A stretch of 15,682 bases of DNA from JAAYEA01 sp012689325 (GCA_036841525.1 DAITVZ010000087.1:1-15682); one strand, 5' to 3'. Positions 7,222 to 15,651 are shown, counted from the stretch's first letter. The notes: generated by a model from the sequence alone, not told the origin. Made by a program: numbers and translations.

Positions 7222-10200
7222 CTAGGGCGCGGTAAACGATATCTGGAACTGCGGCCGCTTGCTGGGGTCCGAATACTGGGTGCTGGCGAAATAGAAGGAC
7301 GTCCCGCCTTCCGGCAGCAGCACGACGCCCTGATTGCTTTCCGGATTGGCGACCCAGAGCTGAGCCAGGGCGGTCAGGTCCAGCGAGACCCAGGTGCCGG
7401 CCGTGGTCAGCGGCGCCGAGGCCGCGAGATCGCTGGCATGGTCGCCCGGGACCGAGAGGCAGCCCGCGGTCGCCCAGGTGGTGGCCGAGGTGGCCTTGAT
7501 CCAGGTGGCCGTGCTCTCCTCCCAGGGTCGGTTCACCTTGTAGGCCTTCAAGGTGGCTGCGTTGCCGGCTTGGAACGGATACAGGCGCAGCACCGCGCTG
7601 GTGACGGTAGCGTTGGCGGGGATGTTCGAGAGATCGGCGCGCACGAGGCCCGACATGGCGCCGGCGTGCACCCTCAGGTAATAGTACCCTCCGTAGGGCG
7701 TGCCGCTATCCCAGCTATTGAGAAAGGTGTCCTGGATCGTCCCCGCCGCGCCGGGCGTGGGCGTGTAGCTCCCCGTGGGCGTGGGGGTGGGCGATGGCAG
7801 GCATGCGTCAAAGGGCGTGTAAAAGTCATAGGTGACGGCGCTGGTGATGTCGATGAAATCCAACTGCGCGCCCGCCCTGCGAACACAGAAATGAAACGTA
7901 TGGTAGCCCTGCGTCAGGACAAAGGGGAGATACTCGATGCCCTGGGAGCCATCCGACACATAGTCCCAGCACCAGCCGTCGGTGTCGCAGAGCCCCGCGC
8001 TGGTCGAACTGGGGTAGGGAGGGCTCCAGTTGTAGCGGGCGCCGTTATCCACGGAGACCCAGTAGGCGTAGGTGATCCCATCCGGCACCTTGACCCGGGC
8101 ATAGACCCGATAGGTGTCGGTGCGGGGGATATAGACGGTGAAAGCGAGCTCGCCGGCCGCGCAAGGCGTGTCCGTGCTCTGCGACCCCGCGGCATAGTGG
8201 CAGTGGGAAGCGGTGGTGTCATACCCCACTGCCACGGGCGAGACCAGGGTAGCATCCTCCGCCTCCATGCGGATGCGGATGACGCCGCTGGGCGCCGTGG
8301 GCGTGGCCGTCAACGTGGGCGTGGGCGTGATCGCCTGCGTCCAGGTCGGGGTGGGGGTCAGCGTCGGCGCGTGGGTGGCGGTGGGCGTCGCTGAGGGGAC
8401 GATGGTTGGCGTGGACGCCTGGATGGCGAGCGCCCCCTTCCACTTCCAGCCCGTGTCGCCTTGGGCGCTGGGGAAGCGGTCGATGGCCCGCATATAGACC
8501 TGGTGGGAGCCGGCGTAACCCGCCTTGAACTCGATCCTCCAGCGCACGATCCGCGTGCGCACGTCGGCGAAACCCGGCGTGCTGTATTGGGCGATCACCT
8601 TGACGGCGTCGTTTTCCAAGTAGGTCTCCGCCGCCCCCGGCGCGACCCCGCCCAGCCAGCCTGTCCCCGCCGAGTCCGCCAGAAAGAGCTTGTTCTCCCC
8701 CTGATCATACTTTAGAATCACGCTGTGGGGCGCCATCTCGCCCGTGGGCGGCGTGTCAGCGAGGGCCAGGTAGAGCAGGTCCAGGTTGGCCCAGCCGTCG
8801 GGGTCGCGGTAGCGCGGGTCGAGGGTCAGCCGCTCGCCGCTGTTGACCGTGACGTTGAGCAGGGCGGGCGGGATCAAATAGTTGGGCATCCGATTGATGA
8901 TCCAGTTCCCCTGGTCGGCCCAGCCGCTGCTCTGGCCCGCCAGGCTCTCCGTCCTCAAGTGGAGGTTGTGTTCCCGGCCGCTCAGGTTGTGGGTGGGCGT
9001 AAAGGTCCAGGTGACGGTGAGGGTATCGCCGGCGCCCATGGCCGAGCTGCGCCCCAGGTCCAGCGCGCCCAAGACATGCGAGATCTTGCCGGGGCTGGAG
9101 GGTGGGAGCCAGCCGAGCCAGCTCGCGTCGTCCGGCTGGCGGAGGGACATGAGGTTGTTCACCACGTCATAGCGCGCATAGAGGCCGTTGGTGGCGCTCG
9201 CGGTCGTGTTGAGCAGCAGGTCCGCGTAGCGGATGTTCCACCAGCCAGCGGGATCCTTGTAGAGGCTGGTGAAGGTCACGGCCGAGGCGGGCTCGGAAAA
9301 ACCGCTGCTGGGAAAGATGCGAGGAGCCTGCGTCGCCGTCGGCGTGTGGGTGGCGGTCGGCGCCGCCGGTGAGGTCAGGGTGGCGGTGGGCGTGGAGGTC
9401 ATGGTCGCCGTCGGCGTAAAAGTCCTGGTCGGCGTGCGCGTCGCCGTGCCCGTGGGCGTGGCGGTGGGGATCTGCTCGGTGGTATAGTAGATGACCAGCT
9501 TGGGCCGGTAGAACTGGGTGCCGTATTGGGAGGAGGCCAGGTCGTAGGACACCGCCACGTCACCCACGGTGCGCAGCAGGAAGCCGTTGTTGGCCGCGGT
9601 CCCATTGACCCACTCTTGCACCAGGTTAGTGACCTCCATGGTGCACCAGGCCTTCGTGGTGGTATAGATGCGCTCGAGATCATAGCTGGAGGCCGCATAG
9701 TCCGAGCTGGCACCGGCGGCGCCGGGGGTGGTCCAGGAGAGCGCGGTGGTCGCCTTTTTCCAGGTGGCCTGAATATCCACCCAGGACTTGAGCAGCCTGT
9801 GCGCCGAGACCCGCATCAGGTTGCCCTGGTTGCCGTTATCGAGGACCGCCACGTTGAGCGTGGCCTTCAGAATCCGGGCGTTGGCGGGAACCTGCGTCCC
9901 CAGGTCGAAGCGCAGCAGCGGGACCACGGCGTTGCCGGAGCGGACGGTGAGCTTGGAGTCGTTGCCATAGTTGTTGTCGGGATACCAGGAGTGCAGATAG
10001 GTGTCCTTGGCGCCGGCATAGCCATTGAGGCCTTGTTGCAGCGTGACCACCGTGGGGCGCACCGGGGGCGCGGGGCTGGCCACCGGCGTGGGCGTGGCCG
10101 GCGCGGCGAGCTGGGTGAAGCGGTTCAGCACATTGCGCGTCATCCGCTCCACGATGGGGTCCTTGTAGTTCTGGAGGCCTTGCCGCGCCCACTCCCAGGA

Positions 10201-11619
10201 GCCGGTGGTGAAGACCATGCCCCCGCGCTGATAGATGCCCATCGTCCCCTGGCCCAAGAGCGACCCCTTGCCCAGGATGATGGTATTCAGGGGTGTGCCA
10301 TCCTCGCCCGTTGGCTCGGGGTAGCCGTTCACCCAGCGCAGCTTGGCGCCGTCCGCCTCGCGGGCCTGCAGATAGTACGTTTTCTCCGGGTCGGGATCGT
10401 AGCGGTAACCGAAAACGTCGAAATCTTGCAGCCCGGTGCCCTCATAGATCCAATGGTCGGCATGATAGACTTTATAGCCGCCAGCGCCCAGGGCGCCCCA
10501 GTGGTAGCTCCCAGCGGTGAGCGAGTTCTCCGGGCGGTTGACGGGGTACCCCGTCCAATAGTGGGTGACGCGGGAATTGTCCACGCCGAACAGAGGGTCG
10601 TTCATGTAGGCGTCTTTATAGCAGACGATTTTGCGCCCGTCGTCCTCCAGGCGGGTCTGCCAATAGCAGGTGTTGCTGCTGAAAAAGATCACGTTCCCGC
10701 CGCGCCCGATATAGGCTTCCAGGTTATCGCGCATCTCTTTGGACCAATACTCGTCGTGGCCAACGCTGATGACCACGGGGTACTGATCCAGGATCTGGGG
10801 CGCGAATTGGAGGTCTTCGTTGGCGCAGTATTCGGCGGGATAGCCATTGGCCTCCAGCCAGCGGATGAGCGGCACCTCCCACTGATAGGGGCCGATGCCG
10901 TAGGGCTGGTTAGTGAAAGGTCGGTCGTAGGACATCTCCATGGCCCGCGGCGTGGTGTAAAAACTGAGGCCAAAGGTGTCGTTGTAGGCGTTCCAGGTGG
11001 CGGTGGAGAGCTGCACCAGGATCTTGGCGGTGGAGCCGGGCATGTCCTCGCGCACGATGAAAAGGATATAGTCGCCCTGGTCGCCGATGGCCGCGCCGGG
11101 GCCGACCAACTGGGCGGCATAGAGACCGCTGGGCCAGCTATAAGGGATCACCAGCGTGTGGGCGATGGGCCAGGCGCAGCCCAGCTCCGAGTTTTGGCAA
11201 GGATACATGCCCGCTTGCACGTTGTAGAGCACGGTCATGAGCTGCTTGGTCACGCCCTCGCGAAAGACATAAATGTCCAGCGGCGCGCAGTCGCTCGAGA
11301 TGTGGAAATCGATGGTCCCGCCCTGGACCACGCTGGTGGACGAGGCGTAGCCCTCGGCCGTGCAGGAGGCCAGCTCGGACGGCGCCGCCTCGTCAAAGGT
11401 CAACGGCGCGCCGGGGAGCTGGACCACATCCTCGCCTTGTGGCGGATAGGCCAAAGCGATCTCGTCGGCGGCGGGGGTGCCCACGGCGATCTCCTCCGTC
11501 CGGCCCAAGGCCGCGCCGGACGGTCGCTGCCAAGCCCCCATAAGCAGGCACAAAGCCACGATAAGCCCCAGGCTGATCCCGGTCCGGAGCGCAAAACGAC
11601 GGTTTCGTGAATTGGACAT
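7222..11619 (-). CDS. Secreted N,N-dimethylformamidase beta-like protein with DNRLRE/CBM modules
   Basis: A 1465-aa exported multidomain protein. Parts: signal peptide (core about 13-28, cleavage near 37); a domain like the large subunit of N,N-dimethylformamidase (about 75-505); a DNRLRE (CBM96-like) module (about 521-715); Thr/Pro linker; two related unnamed domains (about 774-910 and 917-1060); linker; a CBM6/35-like module (about 1116-1272, starting RMEAEDA); linker; and a second DNRLRE module (about 1292-1465). The first domain has SGLYAAQL (Tyr167), TWNAYND (Tyr212) and GHDEYW (His288, Glu290). Their spacing resembles the two Tyr and one Glu that hold iron in Paracoccus dimethylformamidase, as I recall it. 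The enzyme would act outside the cell, perhaps hydrolysing an amide; the true substrate is unknown. I chose ATG 11619, with GAGGGG nine bases upstream, over the GTG at 11664. It lies 74 bp behind pcrA and ends at a strong terminator. Confidence 0.9.
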   Translation of the reverse strand: MSNSRNRRFALRTGISLGLIVALCLLMGAWQRPSGAALGRTEEIAVGTPAADEIALAYPPQGEDVVQLPGAPLTFDEAAPSELASCTAEGYASSTSVVQGGTIDFHISSDCAPLDIYVFREGVTKQLMTVLYNVQAGMYPCQNSELGCAWPIAHTLVIPYSWPSGLYAAQLVGPGAAIGDQGDYILFIVREDMPGSTAKILVQLSTATWNAYNDTFGLSFYTTPRAMEMSYDRPFTNQPYGIGPYQWEVPLIRWLEANGYPAEYCANEDLQFAPQILDQYPVVISVGHDEYWSKEMRDNLEAYIGRGGNVIFFSSNTCYWQTRLEDDGRKIVCYKDAYMNDPLFGVDNSRVTHYWTGYPVNRPENSLTAGSYHWGALGAGGYKVYHADHWIYEGTGLQDFDVFGYRYDPDPEKTYYLQAREADGAKLRWVNGYPEPTGEDGTPLNTIILGKGSLLGQGTMGIYQRGGMVFTTGSWEWARQGLQNYKDPIVERMTRNVLNRFTQLAAPATPTPVASPAPPVRPTVVTLQQGLNGYAGAKDTYLHSWYPDNNYGNDSKLTVRSGNAVVPLLRFDLGTQVPANARILKATLNVAVLDNGNQGNLMRVSAHRLLKSWVDIQATWKKATTALSWTTPGAAGASSDYAASSYDLERIYTTTKAWCTMEVTNLVQEWVNGTAANNGFLLRTVGDVAVSYDLASSQYGTQFYRPKLVIYYTTEQIPTATPTGTATRTPTRTFTPTATMTSTPTATLTSPAAPTATHTPTATQAPRIFPSSGFSEPASAVTFTSLYKDPAGWWNIRYADLLLNTTASATNGLYARYDVVNNLMSLRQPDDASWLGWLPPSSPGKISHVLGALDLGRSSAMGAGDTLTVTWTFTPTHNLSGREHNLHLRTESLAGQSSGWADQGNWIINRMPNYLIPPALLNVTVNSGERLTLDPRYRDPDGWANLDLLYLALADTPPTGEMAPHSVILKYDQGENKLFLADSAGTGWLGGVAPGAAETYLENDAVKVIAQYSTPGFADVRTRIVRWRIEFKAGYAGSHQVYMRAIDRFPSAQGDTGWKWKGALAIQASTPTIVPSATPTATHAPTLTPTPTWTQAITPTPTLTATPTAPSGVIRIRMEAEDATLVSPVAVGYDTTASHCHYAAGSQSTDTPCAAGELAFTVYIPRTDTYRVYARVKVPDGITYAYWVSVDNGARYNWSPPYPSSTSAGLCDTDGWCWDYVSDGSQGIEYLPFVLTQGYHTFHFCVRRAGAQLDFIDITSAVTYDFYTPFDACLPSPTPTPTGSYTPTPGAAGTIQDTFLNSWDSGTPYGGYYYLRVHAGAMSGLVRADLSNIPANATVTSAVLRLYPFQAGNAATLKAYKVNRPWEESTATWIKATSATTWATAGCLSVPGDHASDLAASAPLTTAGTWVSLDLTALAQLWVANPESNQGVVLLPEGGTSFYFASTQYSDPSKRPQFQISFTAP
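7747..7800 (-). repeat. Thr/Pro linker repeat, third linker of the secreted protein
   Basis: Short GGCGTG-type units on the + strand encode SPTPTPTG and TPTPG on the - strand, between the CBM6/35-like and last DNRLRE modules. It is a low-complexity spacer. Confidence 0.6.
8276..8412 (-). repeat. Thr/Pro linker repeat, second linker of the secreted protein
   Basis: Degenerate GGCGTG/GGCGTC units encode TPTPTWT- and TATPTA-like sequence between the tandem unnamed domains and the CBM6/35-like module. The pattern is too short and irregular for a CRISPR array. Confidence 0.7.
9316..9474 (-). repeat. Thr/Pro linker repeat, first long linker of the secreted protein
   Basis: Degenerate units encoding TPTGTATRTPTRT-like sequence join the first DNRLRE module to the tandem unnamed domains. 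A further short Thr/Pro/Ala-rich spacer (about 10060-10105) precedes that DNRLRE module. Confidence 0.7.
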
Positions 11620-11693
11620 GCGTCTATTCCCCTCAAGGAGCACCTGCCAAGCGCGCTGGCACACGGCCGGGGCAATCGGCCTGGGGCCGGCGC

Positions 11694-14036
11694 CTAAGGC
11701 AGCTTTTTCAACTGGGCAAAGCTCGCCGCCAGGCGCTTGACGCCCAATCCGGCGAAAGCGATGGTGACGATCTCGTCCCCACCATTGACCTGGCTATCTA
11801 CTACCACGCCGTCACCGAACTTGGCATGGTGGACCTTGTCCCCGGCTTGGAACTGCGGCTCCGCGCCCCGAGGCGCGGCGCGCGAACCCGGCGCGCTGGA
11901 AGGCAGGGGCCGCTCGCCGCGGCGCGGCGCCGGGCTGGCCGGTCGCTCCGGCTCGGGCTCGCCATTTCGGGGCCCGCGCTGCGGAAAGCGCTCCAAGAGC
12001 GACGGCCGGCGCGCGGACGGGCTCGGGCTGGGCCAGGGCGCTGCCGCCTGGGCCAGGCTCGGTCGCCCCGGCTTGTCCTTGCGCCCCTTGACCAGATTAT
12101 CGGGGATGTCGGCCAAAAAGCGCGAGGGCTCGGTGAGCGACTGTGAGCCATAGATGGTGCGCCGGAAGGCGTAGGTCAGGTAGAGCCTGCGCTTGGCGCG
12201 GGTGATGCCGACGTAGCAGAGCCGCCGCTCCTCTTCCATCCCCTCCGGCTCTTCCAGGCTGCGGCTGTGGGGCAGGATCCCCTCCTCCATGCCCACCATA
12301 AAGACGGTGGCGAACTCGAGCCCCTTGGCGGCGTGGAGGGTGAGCAGGGTGACCGCATCGCTCTCCTCGGTCAGGTCGTCCACGTCGGAGACCAGCGCCA
12401 CCTCTTCCAAGAAGGCGCTCAGGGCGTCCGTCGCCTCGGCGCCGGCGTATTCTTGGGCCACGGAGCGCAGCTCCATGATGTTGCGCCAGCGCTCCTCGCC
12501 CTCCTCGGTGCCGTCGCGCACATAATCGGCATAGCCGGTCTGTTCCAGCGTGGCGTCCAACAGCCCCAGCAGGTCGCGTTGGGCCAAGGCCTCGCGGAGC
12601 GCGCCGACCAGCTCCCAAAAGCTCGCCAGCGCCTTGCGCGCCAGGGGGCCGAACTCTTCCTCCAGCTTGGCGAGGTTGACGCCCGGCGTCTCTTGGCCCG
12701 TGATCAGCGCCTGCAAGACCGTGCCCATGGGCAGCCCCAGCCGCGTGGACCAGGTTTCCAGCGAGGCAATGGTCTTGGAGCCGATGCGCCGGGGCGGCAC
12801 GTTGATCACCCGTCGCAGGCTGACGTTGTCGTTGGGGTTGTGGATCAGCCGCAGATAGGCCAGCACGTCCTTGATCTCGCGCCGGGCGTAAAAACGGGTG
12901 GCCCCCACCAGCTTGTAGGGGAGATGATGCCGCACAAAGGCGTCCTCGATGACGCGGGATTGGGCGTTGGTGCGGTACATCACCGCGCAATCGCCCAGGC
13001 GGCAAGAGCGCTCCTCCACCAGCCGGGTGATCTCGCGCACGACGAACTCGGACTCTTCGGTCTCGTCATAGACCTCCGAGACGGTCAGGGGCAGCCGGGC
13101 CTTGTTCTCGGTCCACAGCCGCTTGTCTTGGCGGCCGGGGTTGTGGGCGATCACGTGATAGGCAGCGTCCAGGATATCCTGGGTGGAGCGATAGTTCTGC
13201 TCCAGCAGCACAGTCTGCGCCTGCGGATAGTCCCGGCCAAAGCTGCGGATGTTGCGGATGTTGGCTCCGCGCCAGCCATAGATGGACTGGTCGGGGTCGC
13301 CCACCACAAAGAGGTTTTTGTAGCCCCCGGCAAAGAGCTTGACCAGCTCGTATTGCGCGGTGTTGGTGTCCTGGAACTCGTCCACCAGCACGTGGACGTA
13401 GCGCCGTTGGTAGCGCTGCCGGACCTCCTCATGGTCGCGCAGGAGCCGCACCGTGGTGACCAGCAGGTCATCGAAATCCACCGCGTCGTTGGCGGCGAGC
13501 ATCTCTTGGTAGCGCTTGTAGACGCGCCCGGCCACCTCGTGCCAGTAGGTGGGCGCTTCATACCTGTCCGGGGTGATCAGCTCGTCCTTGGCCCGCGAGA
13601 TGGCGTGCAGGAGGGCGGTGGGCGGGTACATCTTGTCGTCGAGCTTGAGCTCGCGCAGGGCCTGCTTGACCAGGTCCAGTTGGTCGTTGCTATCAAAGAT
13701 GACAAAGGTGCTGGCCAAGCCGATGTACTGCGCCTCGCGGCGCAGGATGCGGGCGCAGATGGCGTGAAAGGTGCCGATGGTGAGGGCCTGGCTATGGCGG
13801 CCGATCAACTGCTCCAGGCGCTGCTTCATCTCTTTGGCTGCCTTGTTGGTAAAGGTGACGGCCATGATGTTATAGGGTGGGATGCCCCGCGCCGCGATCA
13901 GGTAGGCCACGCGGTGGGTGAGCACCCGGGTCTTGCCCGAGCCGGGGCCCGCGCTGACCAGGATGGGTCCGTCGCCGCTCTCCACGGCGGTACGCTGCGC
14001 CGGGTTTAGTGTCTCCAATAGGGCCAAATCAGTCAT
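11694..14036 (-). CDS. pcrA: ATP-dependent 3'-5' DNA helicase, PcrA/UvrD family
   Basis: A superfamily 1A helicase that unwinds DNA in nucleotide excision repair and clears proteins or stalled forks in the cytoplasm. All motifs are present: LNPAQ (10-14), Walker A AGPGSGKT (29-36), TFTNKAAKEM (motif Ia), DEFQDTN (219-225, Walker B), GDPDQSIYGWRGA (motif III), LEQNYRST (motif IV), LLTLHAAKGLEF (motif V) and YVGITRAKRR (motif VI, near 610). A Pro/Ser/Arg-rich spacer (about 655-728) leads to a C-terminal PcrA-type Tudor-like domain (FQAGDKVHHAKFGDGVV, about 730-746), which in Bacillus PcrA contacts RNA polymerase. At 780 aa it is slightly longer than usual because of this spacer. ATG 14036 begins a standard N-terminus; the ribosome site is weak (GAGAG). 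It looks intact and functional, and is the only clear housekeeping gene here. The secreted amidase-like gene follows 74 bp later on the same strand. Confidence 0.96.
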   Translation of the reverse strand: MTDLALLETLNPAQRTAVESGDGPILVSAGPGSGKTRVLTHRVAYLIAARGIPPYNIMAVTFTNKAAKEMKQRLEQLIGRHSQALTIGTFHAICARILRREAQYIGLASTFVIFDSNDQLDLVKQALRELKLDDKMYPPTALLHAISRAKDELITPDRYEAPTYWHEVAGRVYKRYQEMLAANDAVDFDDLLVTTVRLLRDHEEVRQRYQRRYVHVLVDEFQDTNTAQYELVKLFAGGYKNLFVVGDPDQSIYGWRGANIRNIRSFGRDYPQAQTVLLEQNYRSTQDILDAAYHVIAHNPGRQDKRLWTENKARLPLTVSEVYDETEESEFVVREITRLVEERSCRLGDCAVMYRTNAQSRVIEDAFVRHHLPYKLVGATRFYARREIKDVLAYLRLIHNPNDNVSLRRVINVPPRRIGSKTIASLETWSTRLGLPMGTVLQALITGQETPGVNLAKLEEEFGPLARKALASFWELVGALREALAQRDLLGLLDATLEQTGYADYVRDGTEEGEERWRNIMELRSVAQEYAGAEATDALSAFLEEVALVSDVDDLTEESDAVTLLTLHAAKGLEFATVFMVGMEEGILPHSRSLEEPEGMEEERRLCYVGITRAKRRLYLTYAFRRTIYGSQSLTEPSRFLADIPDNLVKGRKDKPGRPSLAQAAAPWPSPSPSARRPSLLERFPQRGPRNGEPEPERPASPAPRRGERPLPSSAPGSRAAPRGAEPQFQAGDKVHHAKFGDGVVVDSQVNGGDEIVTIAFAGLGVKRLAASFAQLKKLP

Positions 14037-14101
14037 TGCGCTCTCGAATCGTCATGATGGTTCATTTGCTCATACGGGCACTGGTCCAAGCAGGCATAAG
14101 G

Positions 14102-14764
14102 TCATTTGGGGGACAGCGGCCACGCTACAGTGGGCCTAAAGAACTCGGTGTATCCTCGCTTGTACCAGAATGGATTGTAGCTCCATATCCACTCATAGAT
14201 GTCTTGTGGCCGAATATTCTCTCGCTCGATGGCCCGCGCCAGATACTCGGTTGCTTCACGGTCTTTATCGCGGGGTTTCCACTCGGGGTTGAGCATTCCA
14301 ACCTTGGTTCTGATGGCGTATTCGAAGCGAATCCCCGCAGTATAGACCCTGGAGCCGTAAAAGAGGCGAGGTGTGGCATCAAGCCAGTCTGCTGGAAAGT
14401 AAACGCTCCCTTCGCGACCGATGTGCATCCACCTGGCGACGTCCCCATCTATCTCCAGCGGGTTGAAGCCGGCATGAATCCCGCCCTTTTCGATCTTGAG
14501 TATCAGGAACTCTCGGTCGAACCCGGTCTGGTATCCTCTCTTGGCGTACGCTGCCGCTAGCTGGTCCGAGATATCCTCGAGGTCAAGGGTGAACCCATCC
14601 AGATCGTGATGGTCTCGAAGAAACCTGTTCTCAAATATGTCGATGGTAAAGCCGCCCCAGATATAGCTCCTCGACGAATAGGCGGCAGACACCTCGTAGA
14701 CATCTGTTAGCAAGTCGAGGTAGGCTCGATTCCTCTCGGAAAGCGGATCCTGTTCTGTTTGCAT
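14102..14764 (-). CDS. Nucleotidyltransferase of the antibiotic-adenylyltransferase (LinA/ANT-2''-like) type
   Basis: A 220-aa protein with the polymerase-beta-like nucleotidyltransferase signature: YIWGGFTID (34-42) followed by RFLRDHHDLDGF (47-58), where the paired Gly and the Asp54/Asp56 pair should bind nucleotide and metal. This GG..D..R.H.D.D layout is that of lincosamide and 2''-aminoglycoside adenylyltransferases. The C-terminal KVGMLNPEWKPRDKDREA resembles the lysine/aspartate helix region of that group. It may add AMP to a small molecule, but resistance is not shown and no drug can be named. Base composition is unlike its neighbours: two 60-base lines counted by hand give 42% and 47% G+C (14161-14220, 14581-14640) against about 65% nearby, suggesting recent acquisition. 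No good ribosome site precedes ATG 14764, and an in-frame stop two codons upstream rules out a longer start. No HEPN partner is adjacent. Confidence 0.8.
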   Translation of the reverse strand: MQTEQDPLSERNRAYLDLLTDVYEVSAAYSSRSYIWGGFTIDIFENRFLRDHHDLDGFTLDLEDISDQLAAAYAKRGYQTGFDREFLILKIEKGGIHAGFNPLEIDGDVARWMHIGREGSVYFPADWLDATPRLFYGSRVYTAGIRFEYAIRTKVGMLNPEWKPRDKDREATEYLARAIERENIRPQDIYEWIWSYNPFWYKRGYTEFFRPTVAWPLSPK

Positions 14765-14886
14765 GTGCTAACGACACCGTCCCTTTCGCATGCAAGACGA
14801 GGTGTTTCCTATGCGAGTAACACCATGCCGAGCATTGGAAGTTTGGATCAGGCTTGCTCCGCGGGATGATGGTTGGAGAACAGGAT
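14765..14886. other. Intergenic gap with no recognised element
   Basis: This 122-bp stretch between the acetyltransferase stop and the nucleotidyltransferase start has intermediate G+C (one 60-base line, 14821-14880, is 55%). I see no strong promoter, terminator hairpin, transposon end or direct repeat on either strand. Confidence 0.5.
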
Positions 14887-15651
14887 TCATGCCCTTGGCT
14901 TCCTCATTCCAACCAGTTGCTGAAATCTAGCTTGCGTCGGCAGGCCGCTTGTCCTTTCTTTGTCAGGGAAGCTTTTATCAAACTCGTCCGCGGCTTGCGG
15001 ATCGACGTCAAAGATCGCGTCCTCATAGAAGCGCCCCTGGCATCCCGCCAGCGCCCCTGGGTATAGCTCGAGCGCCTGAAGCGGCGCGGCATACATGTTA
15101 TCTGGCGTCCCGACGCCGAATTGCTCGGCCTGGACAAAGCCGAACCTGCCGTAATAGTCTGGGTCGCCATAGATGAGGATGGCCCGGTAGCCCATCTCCT
15201 TGGCGCGCCCGATGGTGTGTTTGATCAGCTTGCCGCCGATTCCCTTTCCCTGGAACTCGGGCAGGACGGCGATGGGCCCAAACGAGATCACCGGAAACCA
15301 TTCGCCGTCGTCGCCAAGTATCTTGGCCTCGGTATAGACGATGTTTCCCACGATCTGGCCATCCATCTCGGCGACGGTATCCAGCTCGCCGATGAACGCG
15401 CCGGAATCCCGCATGATGTGCAGCAAATAATGTTCCACACATCCGGGGACGAAGAGGTTCCAGAAAGCCTCGCGGGTCAGGTTCTCGGCGCTGGTAGCCC
15501 GTCTCTGAACAGCCCGTGCTGCCACTGCCAGAGCGTCCTCGCGACTCGCGAAGCGATGGTCGGCGAGGTCGATGACCGTGAATGCCGGTTCGGTCACCAA
15601 CAGGCCGCCTCGGCGAATCACAGGGAGGCGGCGACGTCGACGTGCGCGCAC
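14887..15651 (-). CDS. GNAT-family N-acetyltransferase (YhbS-like) with an AbiEi-like N-terminal segment; 5' end uncertain
   Basis: The C-terminal 200 residues are a GNAT acetyltransferase of the YhbS/COG3153 type, which moves acetyl from acetyl-CoA to an unknown amine. Seen: LTREAFWNLFVPG (58-70) typical of the family's start, the acetyl-CoA loop VLPEFQGKGIGGKLI (129-143, with Q134-G-K-G-I-G139) and AILIYGDPDYYGRFGF (157-172). The first 50 residues do not fit: RARRRRRLPVIRRGG and LLVTEPAFTVIDLAD resemble the C-terminal part of AbiEi/DUF559-type proteins (pattern R...G.PVT.PARTL.DLA). The frame stays open to the right edge of the window, so the gene may begin outside it. GTG 15651 is the first start codon visible; GTG 15597, behind GAGGCGG, is an alternative. 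The normal first strand of the GNAT fold appears shortened at the junction (RRATSAENLTREAF). It may be a chimera left by a deletion. G+C is about 65% in one line counted. Confidence 0.82.
   Translation of the reverse strand: MRARRRRRLPVIRRGGLLVTEPAFTVIDLADHRFASREDALAVAARAVQRRATSAENLTREAFWNLFVPGCVEHYLLHIMRDSGAFIGELDTVAEMDGQIVGNIVYTEAKILGDDGEWFPVISFGPIAVLPEFQGKGIGGKLIKHTIGRAKEMGYRAILIYGDPDYYGRFGFVQAEQFGVGTPDNMYAAPLQALELYPGALAGCQGRFYEDAIFDVDPQAADEFDKSFPDKERTSGLPTQARFQQLVGMRKPRA

Noticed and set aside
8276..9474. Repeated GGCGTG units as a possible CRISPR or tandem-repeat locus
   Set aside because: The units are degenerate, have no constant-length spacers, and stay in frame to encode Thr/Pro linkers between domains.
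9526..11610. A 694-codon + strand frame opposite the amidase-like gene, and a 580-codon + strand frame at 12267-14009 opposite pcrA
   Set aside because: Both are antisense shadows of well-supported genes and contain no recognisable motif.
14102..14764. The nucleotidyltransferase as the MNT half of a HEPN-MNT toxin-antitoxin pair
   Set aside because: No HEPN gene is adjacent, and the protein is longer than minimal MNT antitoxins and has a C-terminal region like antibiotic adenylyltransferases.
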